A stretch of DNA of 64,000 bases, from the NCBI GenBank assembly GCA_965219235.1, contig OZ244721.1, positions 310,001 to 374,000 on the forward strand. The letters are read 5' to 3'. Positions 8,926 through 17,563 of this stretch are shown one piece after another (within the stretch, counting starts at the first letter, position 1; each line of letters opens with the position of its first letter). Made by a program: the position numbers and the translations under genes. The notes beneath the pieces are model-generated. The model was given only the letters and a program-made list of their open reading frames with translations, did no database searches and was not told the origin of the DNA. The DNA comes from CBDHCC01 sp965219235 (lineage in GTDB: Bacteria; Pseudomonadota; Alphaproteobacteria; Sphingomonadales; Sphingomonadaceae).

Positions 8926-9738
8926 CTAGTTCGATTGCTCGGCCATGGCGGCCATCTGCGCGGCCAAGGCCGTGCGCTCCTCGCGCACGGTCTCCGGATC
9001 GGCGACCACCTGACGGTGGAACTCGCGCAGATCCTCCGGGACGTACCAGTGCAGCCGATCGGACCCGTAGGCCTGCCACACCGTGTCCGCGATCTCATCG
9101 GCGGGCACGAGCCGCCACATGCCCTCGGACGGCGCCATGGCCCGCATCCCGTCGGACAGGATCGGCGTGTCGATCAGGCCGGGGATCAGATCGGCCGCGC
9201 GCACGCCATACCGCTTCAACTCGATCGACAGGGCCTCGGTCAGGCCGCGTACGGCGTGCTTGGTCGCCGAGTAGATCGCGATCCCCGCCGTCCCCCAGAT
9301 GGCCGACGACGAGGCGTTGATGAGGCACAGAGAGCCGGGCGTGTCGCGCAGGAGCGGGATCGCCGCGCGCACCCCGATCATCACGCCCAGGAAGTTGACG
9401 TTCACGACCTTCAGGATGTCGTCCCAGGCCACCTCGTCGAACATTCCGGACGCGCCCGCGATGCCGGCGTTGGAGAACATCAGGTCCAGCGTGCCGCCGG
9501 TCGCCTCGCCGAACGCCGCCATCGCGCGGCCGAACGCGGCGGGGTCGCTGACGTCGAGCGGCAGGAACAGGCCGTTCGGCTCGCCGATCTCGCCCTTCAG
9601 GCTGTCGAGCCCCTCCTCAGCGACATCGAACGCGCCCACGAACCAGCCCTCGCGCGCGAAGCGCAGCGCGGTGGCACGGCCCATCCCGGACGCAGCGCCG
9701 GTGATGAAGATGCTCTTGCGACCGTTTGCGGTGCTCAT
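8926..9738 (-). CDS. Short-chain dehydrogenase/reductase
   Basis: The 270-aa classical SDR has cofactor-binding TGAASGMG (13-20), NAG motif SNAGIAG (89-95), and catalytic S143-S145 region with Y156 and K160 (YSATK). The Asp after the second strand (FDVAEEG) predicts NAD(H) preference. Its ATG overlaps the monooxygenase stop (ATGA), so the two are translated as a pair. In such clusters the SDR either makes the ketone for the monooxygenase or oxidises the alcohol released from the ester. Confidence 0.9.
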   Translation of the reverse strand: MSTANGRKSIFITGAASGMGRATALRFAREGWFVGAFDVAEEGLDSLKGEIGEPNGLFLPLDVSDPAAFGRAMAAFGEATGGTLDLMFSNAGIAGASGMFDEVAWDDILKVVNVNFLGVMIGVRAAIPLLRDTPGSLCLINASSSAIWGTAGIAIYSATKHAVRGLTEALSIELKRYGVRAADLIPGLIDTPILSDGMRAMAPSEGMWRLVPADEIADTVWQAYGSDRLHWYVPEDLREFHRQVVADPETVREERTALAAQMAAMAEQSN

Positions 9739-11552
9739 GCCGGCTCCTCCTGCTTGTGCGCGGGCGCGCCGTCCAGTTCGAGCCCCTCGAACTCGCCGGC
9801 CTCGCGCCAGTCCTCCAGGATCCTGATGAAGGCGAGCGGACCCGCGCCCAGTGGCATGGAGCGCGCGGCGCGGCTGAGATCGCCGCCTTCGTTGTTGTAG
9901 TAGCCCGGTGTGCAGGACTCCAGGAACTCGATCCGGTCGCCGCTCATCGCCACGATCCTCTCGGTCCAGCGCCGCTCCGCCTCGCCGGACGCCTCCACCC
10001 GCTCCACGCCGCGCTCCAGCGCCTCGCCCACGACATGGGCGGCGTGCTCGGCCTGCACGCTCAGCATGTGCGGGAAGTTGACCGACATGCCCGATTGCGC
10101 CTGGCTGATGAAGAACAGGTTGGGAAAGCCGCGCGTGTGGAGACCGTGAAAGGTGGTCATCCCGTCCTGCCACTTCTGCGGAAGAGTGAGGCCATCGACG
10201 CCGTGGAGGCTGAAGCCCGCGCGGCTTGCGAAGTCCGATGCGGTCTCGAAGCCGGTGGCGTAGATGATGCAGTCGACCTCATAGTCCTGGCCGTCGACCA
10301 CCAGACCCGTGGGTGTGATCCGCTCGACGCCCCGACCCTTCGTGTCGAGCAGGGTGACATTGTCGCGGTTGAAGGTCGGCAGATACTCGTCATGGAAGCA
10401 GGGCCGCTTGCAATAGAGGCTGAACCACGGTTTCAGCGCTTCGGCCGTCGCCTCGTCCTCCACGATGGAGTCGATGCGTGCGCGGATCTTCACCATCTCC
10501 TCGAAGTCGGCCTCTTCCAGCAGCGCCACCGCCTCCGACGCCGGCCGTCCGGCCGCCAGCTTGGCGCGCACCGCGTTGGCGAGCACCGTCCAGCCGTCGC
10601 CGACCTCGTCCTCGATGTGCAGCGCGTCGGTGAACTGCGCGGTGAAGCTCTCGATCCGCCGCCGCTGCCAGCCGGGCTCCAGCGACGTCACCCACTCGGG
10701 ATCGGTGGGCGCGTTGTTGCGCTCGGCGACGGACGACGGCGTGCGCTGCACGACGTACAGGTGCTTGGCGTCGCGGGCCAGCGGCGGCACCGCCTGGATC
10801 GCGGTGGCGCCCGTGCCGATGATCGCGACCCGCTTGTCGGCCAGGCCGGTCATCGGCTCGGTGGCGCTGCCGCCGGTGTAGCCATAGTCCCAGCGGCTGG
10901 TGTGGAAGGCGTGCCCCTCGAAGCTCTCCACACCCGGAATGGCGGGCAGCTTGGGCTTGTTGAGCGGCCCGGTGGTCAGGACGACGAAGCGCGCCGCGAA
11001 CACGTCGCCGCGGTTCGTGCGGACGGTCCAGCGAGACGTGTCACCGTCCCAGTCGATCGCCGTCACCTGGGTCGAGAACAGGGCCAGGTCGTAGAGGCCG
11101 AAATGCCGCGCGATGCGCCGAGAATGCTCCCGGATCTCCGCCGCCTTGGCGTAGCGCTCGGTCGGCATGTAGCCGGTCTCTTCGAGAAGCGGGAAATAGA
11201 CGTAGCTCTCCACGTCGCACGCGGCACCCGGATAACGGTTCCAGTACCAGGTGCCGCCGACATCGCCGCCGACCTCCACGATCCGCACCCGCTCCACCCC
11301 CGCCTCGCGCATCCGCGCCGCCGTCATCAGCCCGCCGAAACCGCCGCCCACCACCAGCACATCGACGTCGTCCGTGACCGGCCCGCGCTCCGTCACCTCG
11401 GAATAGGGGTCCTCCAGCATCTCCGCGAAGTCGGCGCGCATGTCTCGATAGCCGCGCGCCGCCTTGTCGGGCGAGCGCCGCTCACGCTCTACGCGGTAGC
11501 GTTCGCGCAGAGTGTCCAGGTCGAGGGCGGAGGCAATGTCGGTGGCGGTCAT
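9735..11552 (-). CDS. Flavin-containing Baeyer-Villiger monooxygenase
   Basis: The 605-aa protein has the FAD Rossmann motif GGGFGG (69-74), the BVMO fingerprint F211-x-G-x3-H217-x3-W221-D222, and a second dinucleotide (NADPH) motif IIGTGATAIQ near 245. A further signature, YATGFETASDF, lies near the C-terminus. BVMOs insert oxygen next to a ketone to give an ester or lactone, using FAD, NADPH and O2. The N-terminal extension of about 60 residues before the FAD fold resembles cyclopentadecanone/phenylacetone-type BVMOs. The ATG at 11552 was preferred over an in-frame TTG at 11567 because GGAAAG lies upstream of it. First gene of the BVMO-SDR-ALDH-TetR operon. Confidence 0.92.
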   Translation of the reverse strand: MTATDIASALDLDTLRERYRVERERRSPDKAARGYRDMRADFAEMLEDPYSEVTERGPVTDDVDVLVVGGGFGGLMTAARMREAGVERVRIVEVGGDVGGTWYWNRYPGAACDVESYVYFPLLEETGYMPTERYAKAAEIREHSRRIARHFGLYDLALFSTQVTAIDWDGDTSRWTVRTNRGDVFAARFVVLTTGPLNKPKLPAIPGVESFEGHAFHTSRWDYGYTGGSATEPMTGLADKRVAIIGTGATAIQAVPPLARDAKHLYVVQRTPSSVAERNNAPTDPEWVTSLEPGWQRRRIESFTAQFTDALHIEDEVGDGWTVLANAVRAKLAAGRPASEAVALLEEADFEEMVKIRARIDSIVEDEATAEALKPWFSLYCKRPCFHDEYLPTFNRDNVTLLDTKGRGVERITPTGLVVDGQDYEVDCIIYATGFETASDFASRAGFSLHGVDGLTLPQKWQDGMTTFHGLHTRGFPNLFFISQAQSGMSVNFPHMLSVQAEHAAHVVGEALERGVERVEASGEAERRWTERIVAMSGDRIEFLESCTPGYYNNEGGDLSRAARSMPLGAGPLAFIRILEDWREAGEFEGLELDGAPAHKQEEPA

Positions 11553-11607
11553 GGGTGGGCTTTCCAATGGACAATTGGTCCTGAAATAATCTGGTGTGAG
11601 CAGCTTT

Positions 11608-11623
11608 TCTAGTCAGCGCTAGA
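11608..11623. promoter_or_regulatory. Candidate TetR operator upstream of the monooxygenase operon
   Basis: An inverted repeat TCTAG-N6-CTAGA lies 56 nt upstream of the monooxygenase start, in the 105-nt gap between it and the MFS stop. It is flanked by T- and A-rich DNA. Size and position fit an operator for the TetR encoded at the end of the same operon; the assignment is inference. Confidence 0.4.
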
Positions 11624-11657
11624 CAAACGTTCGGTGCCCGGCGGCACGGCGGAACCC

Positions 11658-13103
11658 TCATGCGGGCTCTCCGGGGGCCGACCCGTCGAACGGCTCTCCG
11701 CCGCGCACGGCCAGCAAGAGGAGAAAGCCGACGAGCAGCAGGCCGCCGATGGGCACGAAACCCCCGCGCTGCGACCCGGATGTCCTCGTCGTGTACTCCA
11801 CCAGCGCTGGACCCAGCCATGCGGTCGCGGTGCCGGCCAGGCCATAGAGGCCGAAATAGGCGCCCAGCTCGCCTTCGGGCACAAGGCGGGTCAGCAAGGT
11901 GCGGCTCGACGCATAGGAACCGGCCACACCCACGGCCATCAGGCAGCCCGTCCCCAGAAAGGCGAGTTCGGAGGCGCGGGGAAACACGGGCGAATTCCAC
12001 ACTGCCCCGCCGCCGTCGATCCAGAGATAAAAGATCATGTCGGGTCCGATGCCGAGCAACAGCAACAGCCCCGCCAACGCCAGCCCGATCTCGCACATCA
12101 CCGCGCGCTTCGGCCCCACCCATGCGTCCAGCCGGCCCGCCAGGAGCCCGCCCATGGCTGCGAAGGCGGTAAAGGACAGGCCCATGACGGTGAGTTCGGT
12201 GGCCGACCAGCCCATCACCCCGGCGGCGTAGATGCCGATAAAGGCGAGCAGCGCCGCCAACCCGTCGGCGTAGAGCATCCGTGCGCCCAGGAACCAGGCC
12301 GCGTCCCGCCGCTTGGGCAGACGTGCGAGGAGTGCCCGCAGGTCGACGAGGCTGCCCCGCACCGCCGTGCCGAGCCGGACGCCGGTGGCGGGCGTGTCCC
12401 TCGTGTAGAGGGCCATCGGGATCGTGGCGATCAACAACAACACAGCCACGATGGGACCCACGATCCGCTGCGGCTCGAACCTGGCGGGATCGAGCCCGAA
12501 CAGGGGTCGGGCGGGCAGGAACGACACGCTGCCGGGCAGCGCGAAGGCGAGGAGCACGAAGAGCAGCAGCGAAAAGCCGAACACGTTTCCCAGCCCGATG
12601 CCCAGCGCCGACGCCCGGTGCGCGTGGCCGGCACCGGCGGCGGACACCAGCGTCGCGTTGTGCAGGACCTCGGTGTAGCCCGCCAGGATGGTGGTGACGA
12701 TGTGCAGCGCGAGGATCGTCTCGATCGACAGACCTCCGGGTCCGGGCACGCCCCACCACAGAGCGAAGATCAGCGGCACCATCAGCAGGCTGGCGCCGAT
12801 CAGCCACGGCATCCGCCGACCGGTGCGGTCGAGGATCAGCCCGGCGAGCGGCACGGTCAGCGCCACCGTCCACCCGGCCAGCTTCGCGGCGCCTGCGACC
12901 AGTGCCTGTCCGCGCACCGGATCGCCCACCACCGTCGTGGCGAAATAGGGCATGAAGATGTAGATGCCGATGAGGATGACCCACGGATCGCGGCCACCCT
13001 GATACCAGGCCCAAGCCCGCGCGCTCAATGAGAGCGAACGATCGGGACGGGACAGGGCGGCGATGCTGTCGGCGTCCGGCTGGGCTGGGATCGCGGGGTT
13101 CAC
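11658..13103 (-). CDS. MFS transporter
   Basis: The 481-aa protein has about 12 hydrophobic segments, a loop DRTGRRMPWLIGAS after TM2 typical of MFS proteins of the GPH/UMF type, and a second half with LYGLAGTATAWLGPALVEY. It lies between the TonB receptor and the monooxygenase, all on one strand, so it probably moves the same substrate across the inner membrane. The start is uncertain. GTG at 13103 has GAGG 7 nt upstream and leaves a short N-terminus before the first helix. An in-frame ATG at 13154 lacks a ribosome-binding site, and the frame extends to 13295 inside the receptor gene. Confidence 0.8.
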   Translation of the reverse strand: MNPAIPAQPDADSIAALSRPDRSLSLSARAWAWYQGGRDPWVILIGIYIFMPYFATTVVGDPVRGQALVAGAAKLAGWTVALTVPLAGLILDRTGRRMPWLIGASLLMVPLIFALWWGVPGPGGLSIETILALHIVTTILAGYTEVLHNATLVSAAGAGHAHRASALGIGLGNVFGFSLLLFVLLAFALPGSVSFLPARPLFGLDPARFEPQRIVGPIVAVLLLIATIPMALYTRDTPATGVRLGTAVRGSLVDLRALLARLPKRRDAAWFLGARMLYADGLAALLAFIGIYAAGVMGWSATELTVMGLSFTAFAAMGGLLAGRLDAWVGPKRAVMCEIGLALAGLLLLLGIGPDMIFYLWIDGGGAVWNSPVFPRASELAFLGTGCLMAVGVAGSYASSRTLLTRLVPEGELGAYFGLYGLAGTATAWLGPALVEYTTRTSGSQRGGFVPIGGLLLVGFLLLLAVRGGEPFDGSAPGEPA

Positions 13104-13239
13104 CGGAACGCCTCGCACGGACCGGCTCCGCCAGAACCGATCCAGCCCGGACATCCGGCTTCGCGATGGCTCGCGGCGGCCGTCGCCGTCCGACCCGGGC
13201 ACCATCGCCCCCTCCGCTCCGAAGCGGCGGTGTGCTCCG

Positions 13240-15798
13240 TCAAAAGCCCAGCCGCGCCCGCACGCCGTAGAAGCGCGGCGGGTTCGGATAGACACCTCCC
13301 GATCCGGTCTGCTCGGGAATACCGAAGCTGACGAGGCCGTAATAGGTGTTGAAGATGTTCTCGACGAACCCTTCCACCCGGATGCGCTCGTTGGCCGTCG
13401 TCACGCCGATCCGTCCGTTCACCAGGATGTAGGCCTGCTGCCGATCCGCGACCGTGCCGCTGAAACCGAGCACCTGTTCGGAACTCGACCGGAAATCGAC
13501 GTGGGCCAGCCCGTTCAGTGTCCCCGTGATCGGCGGCGTCCATGTGATGGCGCCGGTCACGACGTTCTTCGGCGTGTTGACGAATTGCTGCCCCTCGCGA
13601 CCCGCGAGCGGCGTACCGGCGAAGTCATTCGAGCCGTCGTTGAACGCCTCCAGATAGGTGTAGCCGAGCTGCGCGCCAAAGGTGGGTGACAGGCGAAAAT
13701 AGGCCTCCGTCTCCACACCGCGACTAGTCGATTTCGGAATGTTGAAGACGACGAAGTTGCTTCCGGAGAACACCAGCTGCTGCAGATCCTTGTACCTGGC
13801 GTAGAACGCTGTCGTGTTGATGGTGAATTGCGGCGCCACCTTCCATTTGACGCCGATCTCGTAGTTGTTCACGGTCTCTTTCCTGAACGACAAATCGTCG
13901 ATCCGCGGTCCTGGACCGCCGAACAGACGGGTCCGGAAACCTGAGCGGGCCAGATTGTAGCCGCCCGATTTGAAGCCGCGGTCGTATCCGCCGTAGAACA
14001 GGATGTCCGGCGTCGGTTCGTAGGAGAGCTTGGCCGTGCCGGTGACCGCGCGATCATCCCGCTTGCCGGAGAACTGGCCATTGAACTCCGTGTTGATCTC
14101 CGGATTGCAACTCAACAGGAACGCGCCGGGCACCGCGCTCAGGGTGATGCTGTTGTACGGGGCGAAGGCCGGGTTGAGGAAGAAGCCGCAGGCCGGGTTG
14201 ATGACGTTGAGGTCGGCAGTCAGATCCTTCTTCTCGTAGTTGTAACGAGCCCCGAGCGTCAGCTTCAGCTGGTCGGTGATGCTGATGATGTTGTGCGTGA
14301 AGATCGCATAGGCGTTCGTCTTCACGCGCCAGTTGTCGGCCTGCTGGCCGTTGCCCGCCGCGACGCGCGGCAGGGGAGTGTTGAGGAGCGCGCGCAGTCC
14401 CGGATTGGCCGCCGCCGCCGCGGCCAGCGGACCGCCCGGTGCGGCGAGCACCTGTCCGAAGAGCGGCACACCGGGGAAGCTGCCGAAGAACTGGAAGCCG
14501 GCCGCGCCCACGAAAACGCCGTCCACGAACTCGTTGGCCTGCGTGCCGGTGCGGATCGTGTCGGTGAGCGTCAGCTTCTCATTCAGGTAGAAGCCGCCGA
14601 CCAGATAATCGAGCACGCCGTTGAAGGTCGTGCCGCGCACCCGCAGCTCCTGGGTGAAGTCCTTGAACTCGTTGCGGTAGCCGTCGCGGTAGGCCCGATC
14701 GAGAGGGCCGAAGTCGATGTCCTGGTTTCGCCGTCCCGTAAAGTCGCGATACGCCGTGATGGAGGTCAGCGTCGCCGGACCCAGATCATAATCGACCTGG
14801 CCCGAAAAGCCGTAGTCCTCCACCTTCTCGGTGGGCGTGCGGCCGGGCGTGTATGAGACCTGACGATCCGCCGGGTCGCGGCTGGGAATGTTGGTCAGCC
14901 CCAGCTGCTGGCCCAGGCCGGTGATCAGCGGTCCGAACGGACCCGGAACCTGGCGCACGGCCGCGCAGCAGATCTCGTCCGTCCTGGCATAGTCGGCGAT
15001 CAGACGGACCCTGAGCGGGCCGTTGTCGAACAGGCCCTGCGCGCGCGCGGTGTAGCGGTCGATGTCGTTGTAGCGCTGGCCGGTGTTCACATCGCGGATA
15101 TAGCCGTCGCGCTTGCGGTAGTTGCCGTCCACGCGAAAGGCGAGCTGGGGGCTTGCGGGCAGGTTGATCATGCCGCGCGCCTCGTAGGCGTCGTAATTGC
15201 CGTACATCCCCTCGACGAACCCGCCGATGCCGTCGAAGCTCGGCATGGCGGTGATGATGTTCAGCGCGCCGGCCGAGGTGTTGCGGCCGAACAGCGTGCC
15301 CTGGGGGCCGCGCAACACCTCGATCCGTTCGATGGGCGGCAGTTCGGACAGCGCGATGCCCGTCCGCGCGCGGAACACGCCGTCGATGAACACGCCGACG
15401 GCCGGTTCGAAGCCCGGATTGTTGCCCGCCGTGCCGATGCCACGAATCGAGAGCGTTGCCCCGACGATGGACGATTCGCTGGTGTTCGACTTCAGCGATG
15501 GCGCGACCTGCTGGAGCTGGCGGACATCCTGCACTCCGGCGTTGCGGACCAGGTCACCCCCGATGGCCGTGACGGCGATGGGCACATCCTGAATGGATTG
15601 ATTGCGGCCCTGAGCCGTGATGATGATACCCTCACCCGTGCCCTCGACGGACGCCGGGGCGGTCGCCTCAGTGGCTGTGGTGTCACCGATCGGAGCTGTG
15701 GGCGTGTCGTCGACGGTCTGAGCGGACGCGGCGCTCGCCAGACCGAAGGCGAGCACGGGCGCGGCGACACTCACCCGGAATGCGTACAGCTTGATCAT
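13240..15798 (-). CDS. TonB-dependent outer-membrane receptor
   Basis: The 852-aa protein has a signal peptide ending ASAASA-Q (about residue 26), an Asp/Thr/Pro-rich linker, the TonB box-like IIITAQGRNQSIQDVPIAV, a plug domain with RGIGTAGNNPGFEPAVGVFIDG and LRGPQGTLFGRNTSAGALNI, and a beta-barrel ending in YGVRARLGF with the C-terminal Phe. This is the large sphingomonad receptor type used for uptake of hydrophobic or plant-derived organics as well as siderophores. Next to a BVMO cluster with no iron genes, an organic carbon substrate is the better guess. A GAGGAA site precedes the ATG. Confidence 0.92.
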   Translation of the reverse strand: MIKLYAFRVSVAAPVLAFGLASAASAQTVDDTPTAPIGDTTATEATAPASVEGTGEGIIITAQGRNQSIQDVPIAVTAIGGDLVRNAGVQDVRQLQQVAPSLKSNTSESSIVGATLSIRGIGTAGNNPGFEPAVGVFIDGVFRARTGIALSELPPIERIEVLRGPQGTLFGRNTSAGALNIITAMPSFDGIGGFVEGMYGNYDAYEARGMINLPASPQLAFRVDGNYRKRDGYIRDVNTGQRYNDIDRYTARAQGLFDNGPLRVRLIADYARTDEICCAAVRQVPGPFGPLITGLGQQLGLTNIPSRDPADRQVSYTPGRTPTEKVEDYGFSGQVDYDLGPATLTSITAYRDFTGRRNQDIDFGPLDRAYRDGYRNEFKDFTQELRVRGTTFNGVLDYLVGGFYLNEKLTLTDTIRTGTQANEFVDGVFVGAAGFQFFGSFPGVPLFGQVLAAPGGPLAAAAAANPGLRALLNTPLPRVAAGNGQQADNWRVKTNAYAIFTHNIISITDQLKLTLGARYNYEKKDLTADLNVINPACGFFLNPAFAPYNSITLSAVPGAFLLSCNPEINTEFNGQFSGKRDDRAVTGTAKLSYEPTPDILFYGGYDRGFKSGGYNLARSGFRTRLFGGPGPRIDDLSFRKETVNNYEIGVKWKVAPQFTINTTAFYARYKDLQQLVFSGSNFVVFNIPKSTSRGVETEAYFRLSPTFGAQLGYTYLEAFNDGSNDFAGTPLAGREGQQFVNTPKNVVTGAITWTPPITGTLNGLAHVDFRSSSEQVLGFSGTVADRQQAYILVNGRIGVTTANERIRVEGFVENIFNTYYGLVSFGIPEQTGSGGVYPNPPRFYGVRARLGF

Positions 15799-15851
15799 AC
15801 TCTGTTCCTCACCTGACGACGGCTCTCAGCGGCCGTTCACCTGGTAGAAAG

Positions 15852-15880
15852 ACTATATCTTTTTCAAATGTCAATTAGAA
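15852..15880 (-). promoter_or_regulatory. Likely promoter of the TonB receptor gene
   Basis: An AT-rich patch in otherwise GC-rich DNA, read on the minus strand: TTCTAA (15875-15880), 17 nt, TATAGT (15852-15857), about 54 nt before the receptor ATG. A perfect TTGACA (15869-15874) overlaps the spacer but is only 11 nt from the -10, so it could serve another start or a regulator. Confidence 0.45.
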
Positions 15881-16221
15881 TAAGGCTGGATTCTCCATGT
15901 CTGCGGGTTTCTGATCCGTGTGCGACGAGGCTCTGTCGCTCCAAGTCGGTTGGGCCGATGATCGGATCGTCTTCGACAAGGTGGCAAGGCCATGCACACC
16001 CCCCACAAACCAAGCCTCGTCGGCCGCCGGATTCTTCAAGGGCTGTGTCAGGGCCACTTTGAGGGTCGTTCATGTAGGCAGCCGTTCGCCCTTCGTCCCT
16101 GGAAGCGCCGACGTAGGCGAAGTGGTTGGTGCCTTTGGTGAATGCGCCAGTATCAGCGGCCGCATAGGCCGCATGGGATCCTTTGCCTGGCAGAGCGAGG
16201 GGCGGTGCTGCCCCTCGCGAC
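15881..16221. other. Intergenic stretch, nothing recognised
   Basis: About 340 nt between the receptor promoter and the end of the sugar transporter. Short frames on both strands give no family signature and no ribosome-binding site. Base composition is somewhat lower in GC than the flanking genes, so it may be a decayed insertion, but no transposase motif could be seen. Confidence 0.3.
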
Positions 16222-17544
16222 CTATGGCGTGATCTCGACCGCGGCGGGGCGCCGGGCGAAAATGCCGAAGCCAGCGATGAGGGCATAGCAGAGCGCCGGG
16301 AGCGCCAGCGACGCCGCCAGGCTGCCGGTGGCGTCCGCCAGCAGGCCGGTGAGCGGCGGAACGACCGCGCCGCCGACGATCGCCACGCAGATGATCCCCG
16401 ACCCGTCGGCCGCGCGCGCGCCCAGCCCCTCGCACGCGAGCGAGAAGATCGTCGGGAACATGATCGCGTTCATCAGCCCGATGGCGAGCAGCGAATAGCC
16501 GGACACCGCGCCCGCCGTGTTGGCGGAGATCAGGATCAGCGTGATCGACCCCGTCGCCACGCACGCGAGCAGCTTGCCGGGGCTGACCATCCGCAGCACC
16601 GCCGAGCCGATGAACCGCCCGAGCAGCGCGCCGCCCCAGTAGAGCGGGACCAGCTTGCCGGCCGCTTCCTGCCCCAGCCCCAGCACGCTCGCCTGTTCCA
16701 GATAGTTCACGATCATCGACCCGATCGCGACCTCCGCGCCGACATAGAGGAAGATCGACGCCGCGCCGAAGCCGAAGCGGCGGCGGCGCAGCAGGTCGAA
16801 GCCGGCGAACAGCGAGGAGGGCGCGTGGCGTTCGACCGGAATGCGGTCGCGGCGCATCCAGACCACCGCGGCGACCACCGCGAGCGCGACCGCGATGCCG
16901 AGATAGCCCGACACGATCGCGCGCGACTCGCTCGCGCGATAGGCGTCGAGCGCCGGGCCGCTCAGTTCGGCCGCCGTCACGGTGGCGAGGCTGCCCAGGA
17001 TCAGGATCGACCCGAAGTAGGGGAAGACGGTCGTGCCCAGCGAATTGAACGCCTGTGCGAAGGTCAGGCGGCTGTGGGTGGACGCCGCCGGCCCCAGCAG
17101 GCTGATGAGCGGGTTGGCGACCACCTGCACGACGACGACTCCGCTCGCCAGCACGAACAGGGCGAGCAGGAACACGCCGAAGGTGGCGCTGGAGGACGCC
17201 GGGATGAACAGCAGGCAGCCGGCCATCATGGTGAGCAGTCCGATGGCCGCCCCGCGCATATAGCCCACGCGCTTGACCAGCGCCGCGCCGGGCAGGCTGA
17301 TGATGAAATAGGCTCCGAAGAACGCCGACTGGATCAGCATCGCCTCGAAGTTCGAGAGCGTGAACAGCTCCTTGAGCTTCGGGATCAGGATGTCGTTCAG
17401 GCTGGTGATGCCGCCGAAGATGAAGAACAGCGCGAAGACGAACAGCCTGAGGTCGGGTGCGTCGACGTGGGCGCCGTCCGCCTCCAGCGGGCGCGGATCG
17501 GTGCTGGTGCCCAGATCGTCGGCCAGTGTCGGTGTCATCGCCAT
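16222..17544 (-). CDS. Sugar MFS transporter, FucP/GluP type
   Basis: The 440-aa, 12-TM protein has FFIFGGITSLNDILIPKLK in TM1, FFGAYFIISLPGAALVKRVGY (TM2 and loop), VVQVVANPLISLLGP (TM4) and SRLTFAQAFNSLGTTVFPYF. These are the conserved blocks of the fucose/glucose/galactose:H+ symporter family. GAGGGG lies 6 nt before the ATG. It sits 19 nt downstream of the GH3 glucosidase and probably imports the glucose it releases. Confidence 0.9.
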   Translation of the reverse strand: MAMTPTLADDLGTSTDPRPLEADGAHVDAPDLRLFVFALFFIFGGITSLNDILIPKLKELFTLSNFEAMLIQSAFFGAYFIISLPGAALVKRVGYMRGAAIGLLTMMAGCLLFIPASSSATFGVFLLALFVLASGVVVVQVVANPLISLLGPAASTHSRLTFAQAFNSLGTTVFPYFGSILILGSLATVTAAELSGPALDAYRASESRAIVSGYLGIAVALAVVAAVVWMRRDRIPVERHAPSSLFAGFDLLRRRRFGFGAASIFLYVGAEVAIGSMIVNYLEQASVLGLGQEAAGKLVPLYWGGALLGRFIGSAVLRMVSPGKLLACVATGSITLILISANTAGAVSGYSLLAIGLMNAIMFPTIFSLACEGLGARAADGSGIICVAIVGGAVVPPLTGLLADATGSLAASLALPALCYALIAGFGIFARRPAAVEITP

Positions 17545-17563
17545 GCGCGCGTCCCCTCAATCC

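Noticed and set aside
15864..16286. Minus-strand frame of 140 codons upstream of the TonB receptor
   Set aside because: It overlaps the end of the sugar transporter, has no ribosome-binding site and no recognisable domain.
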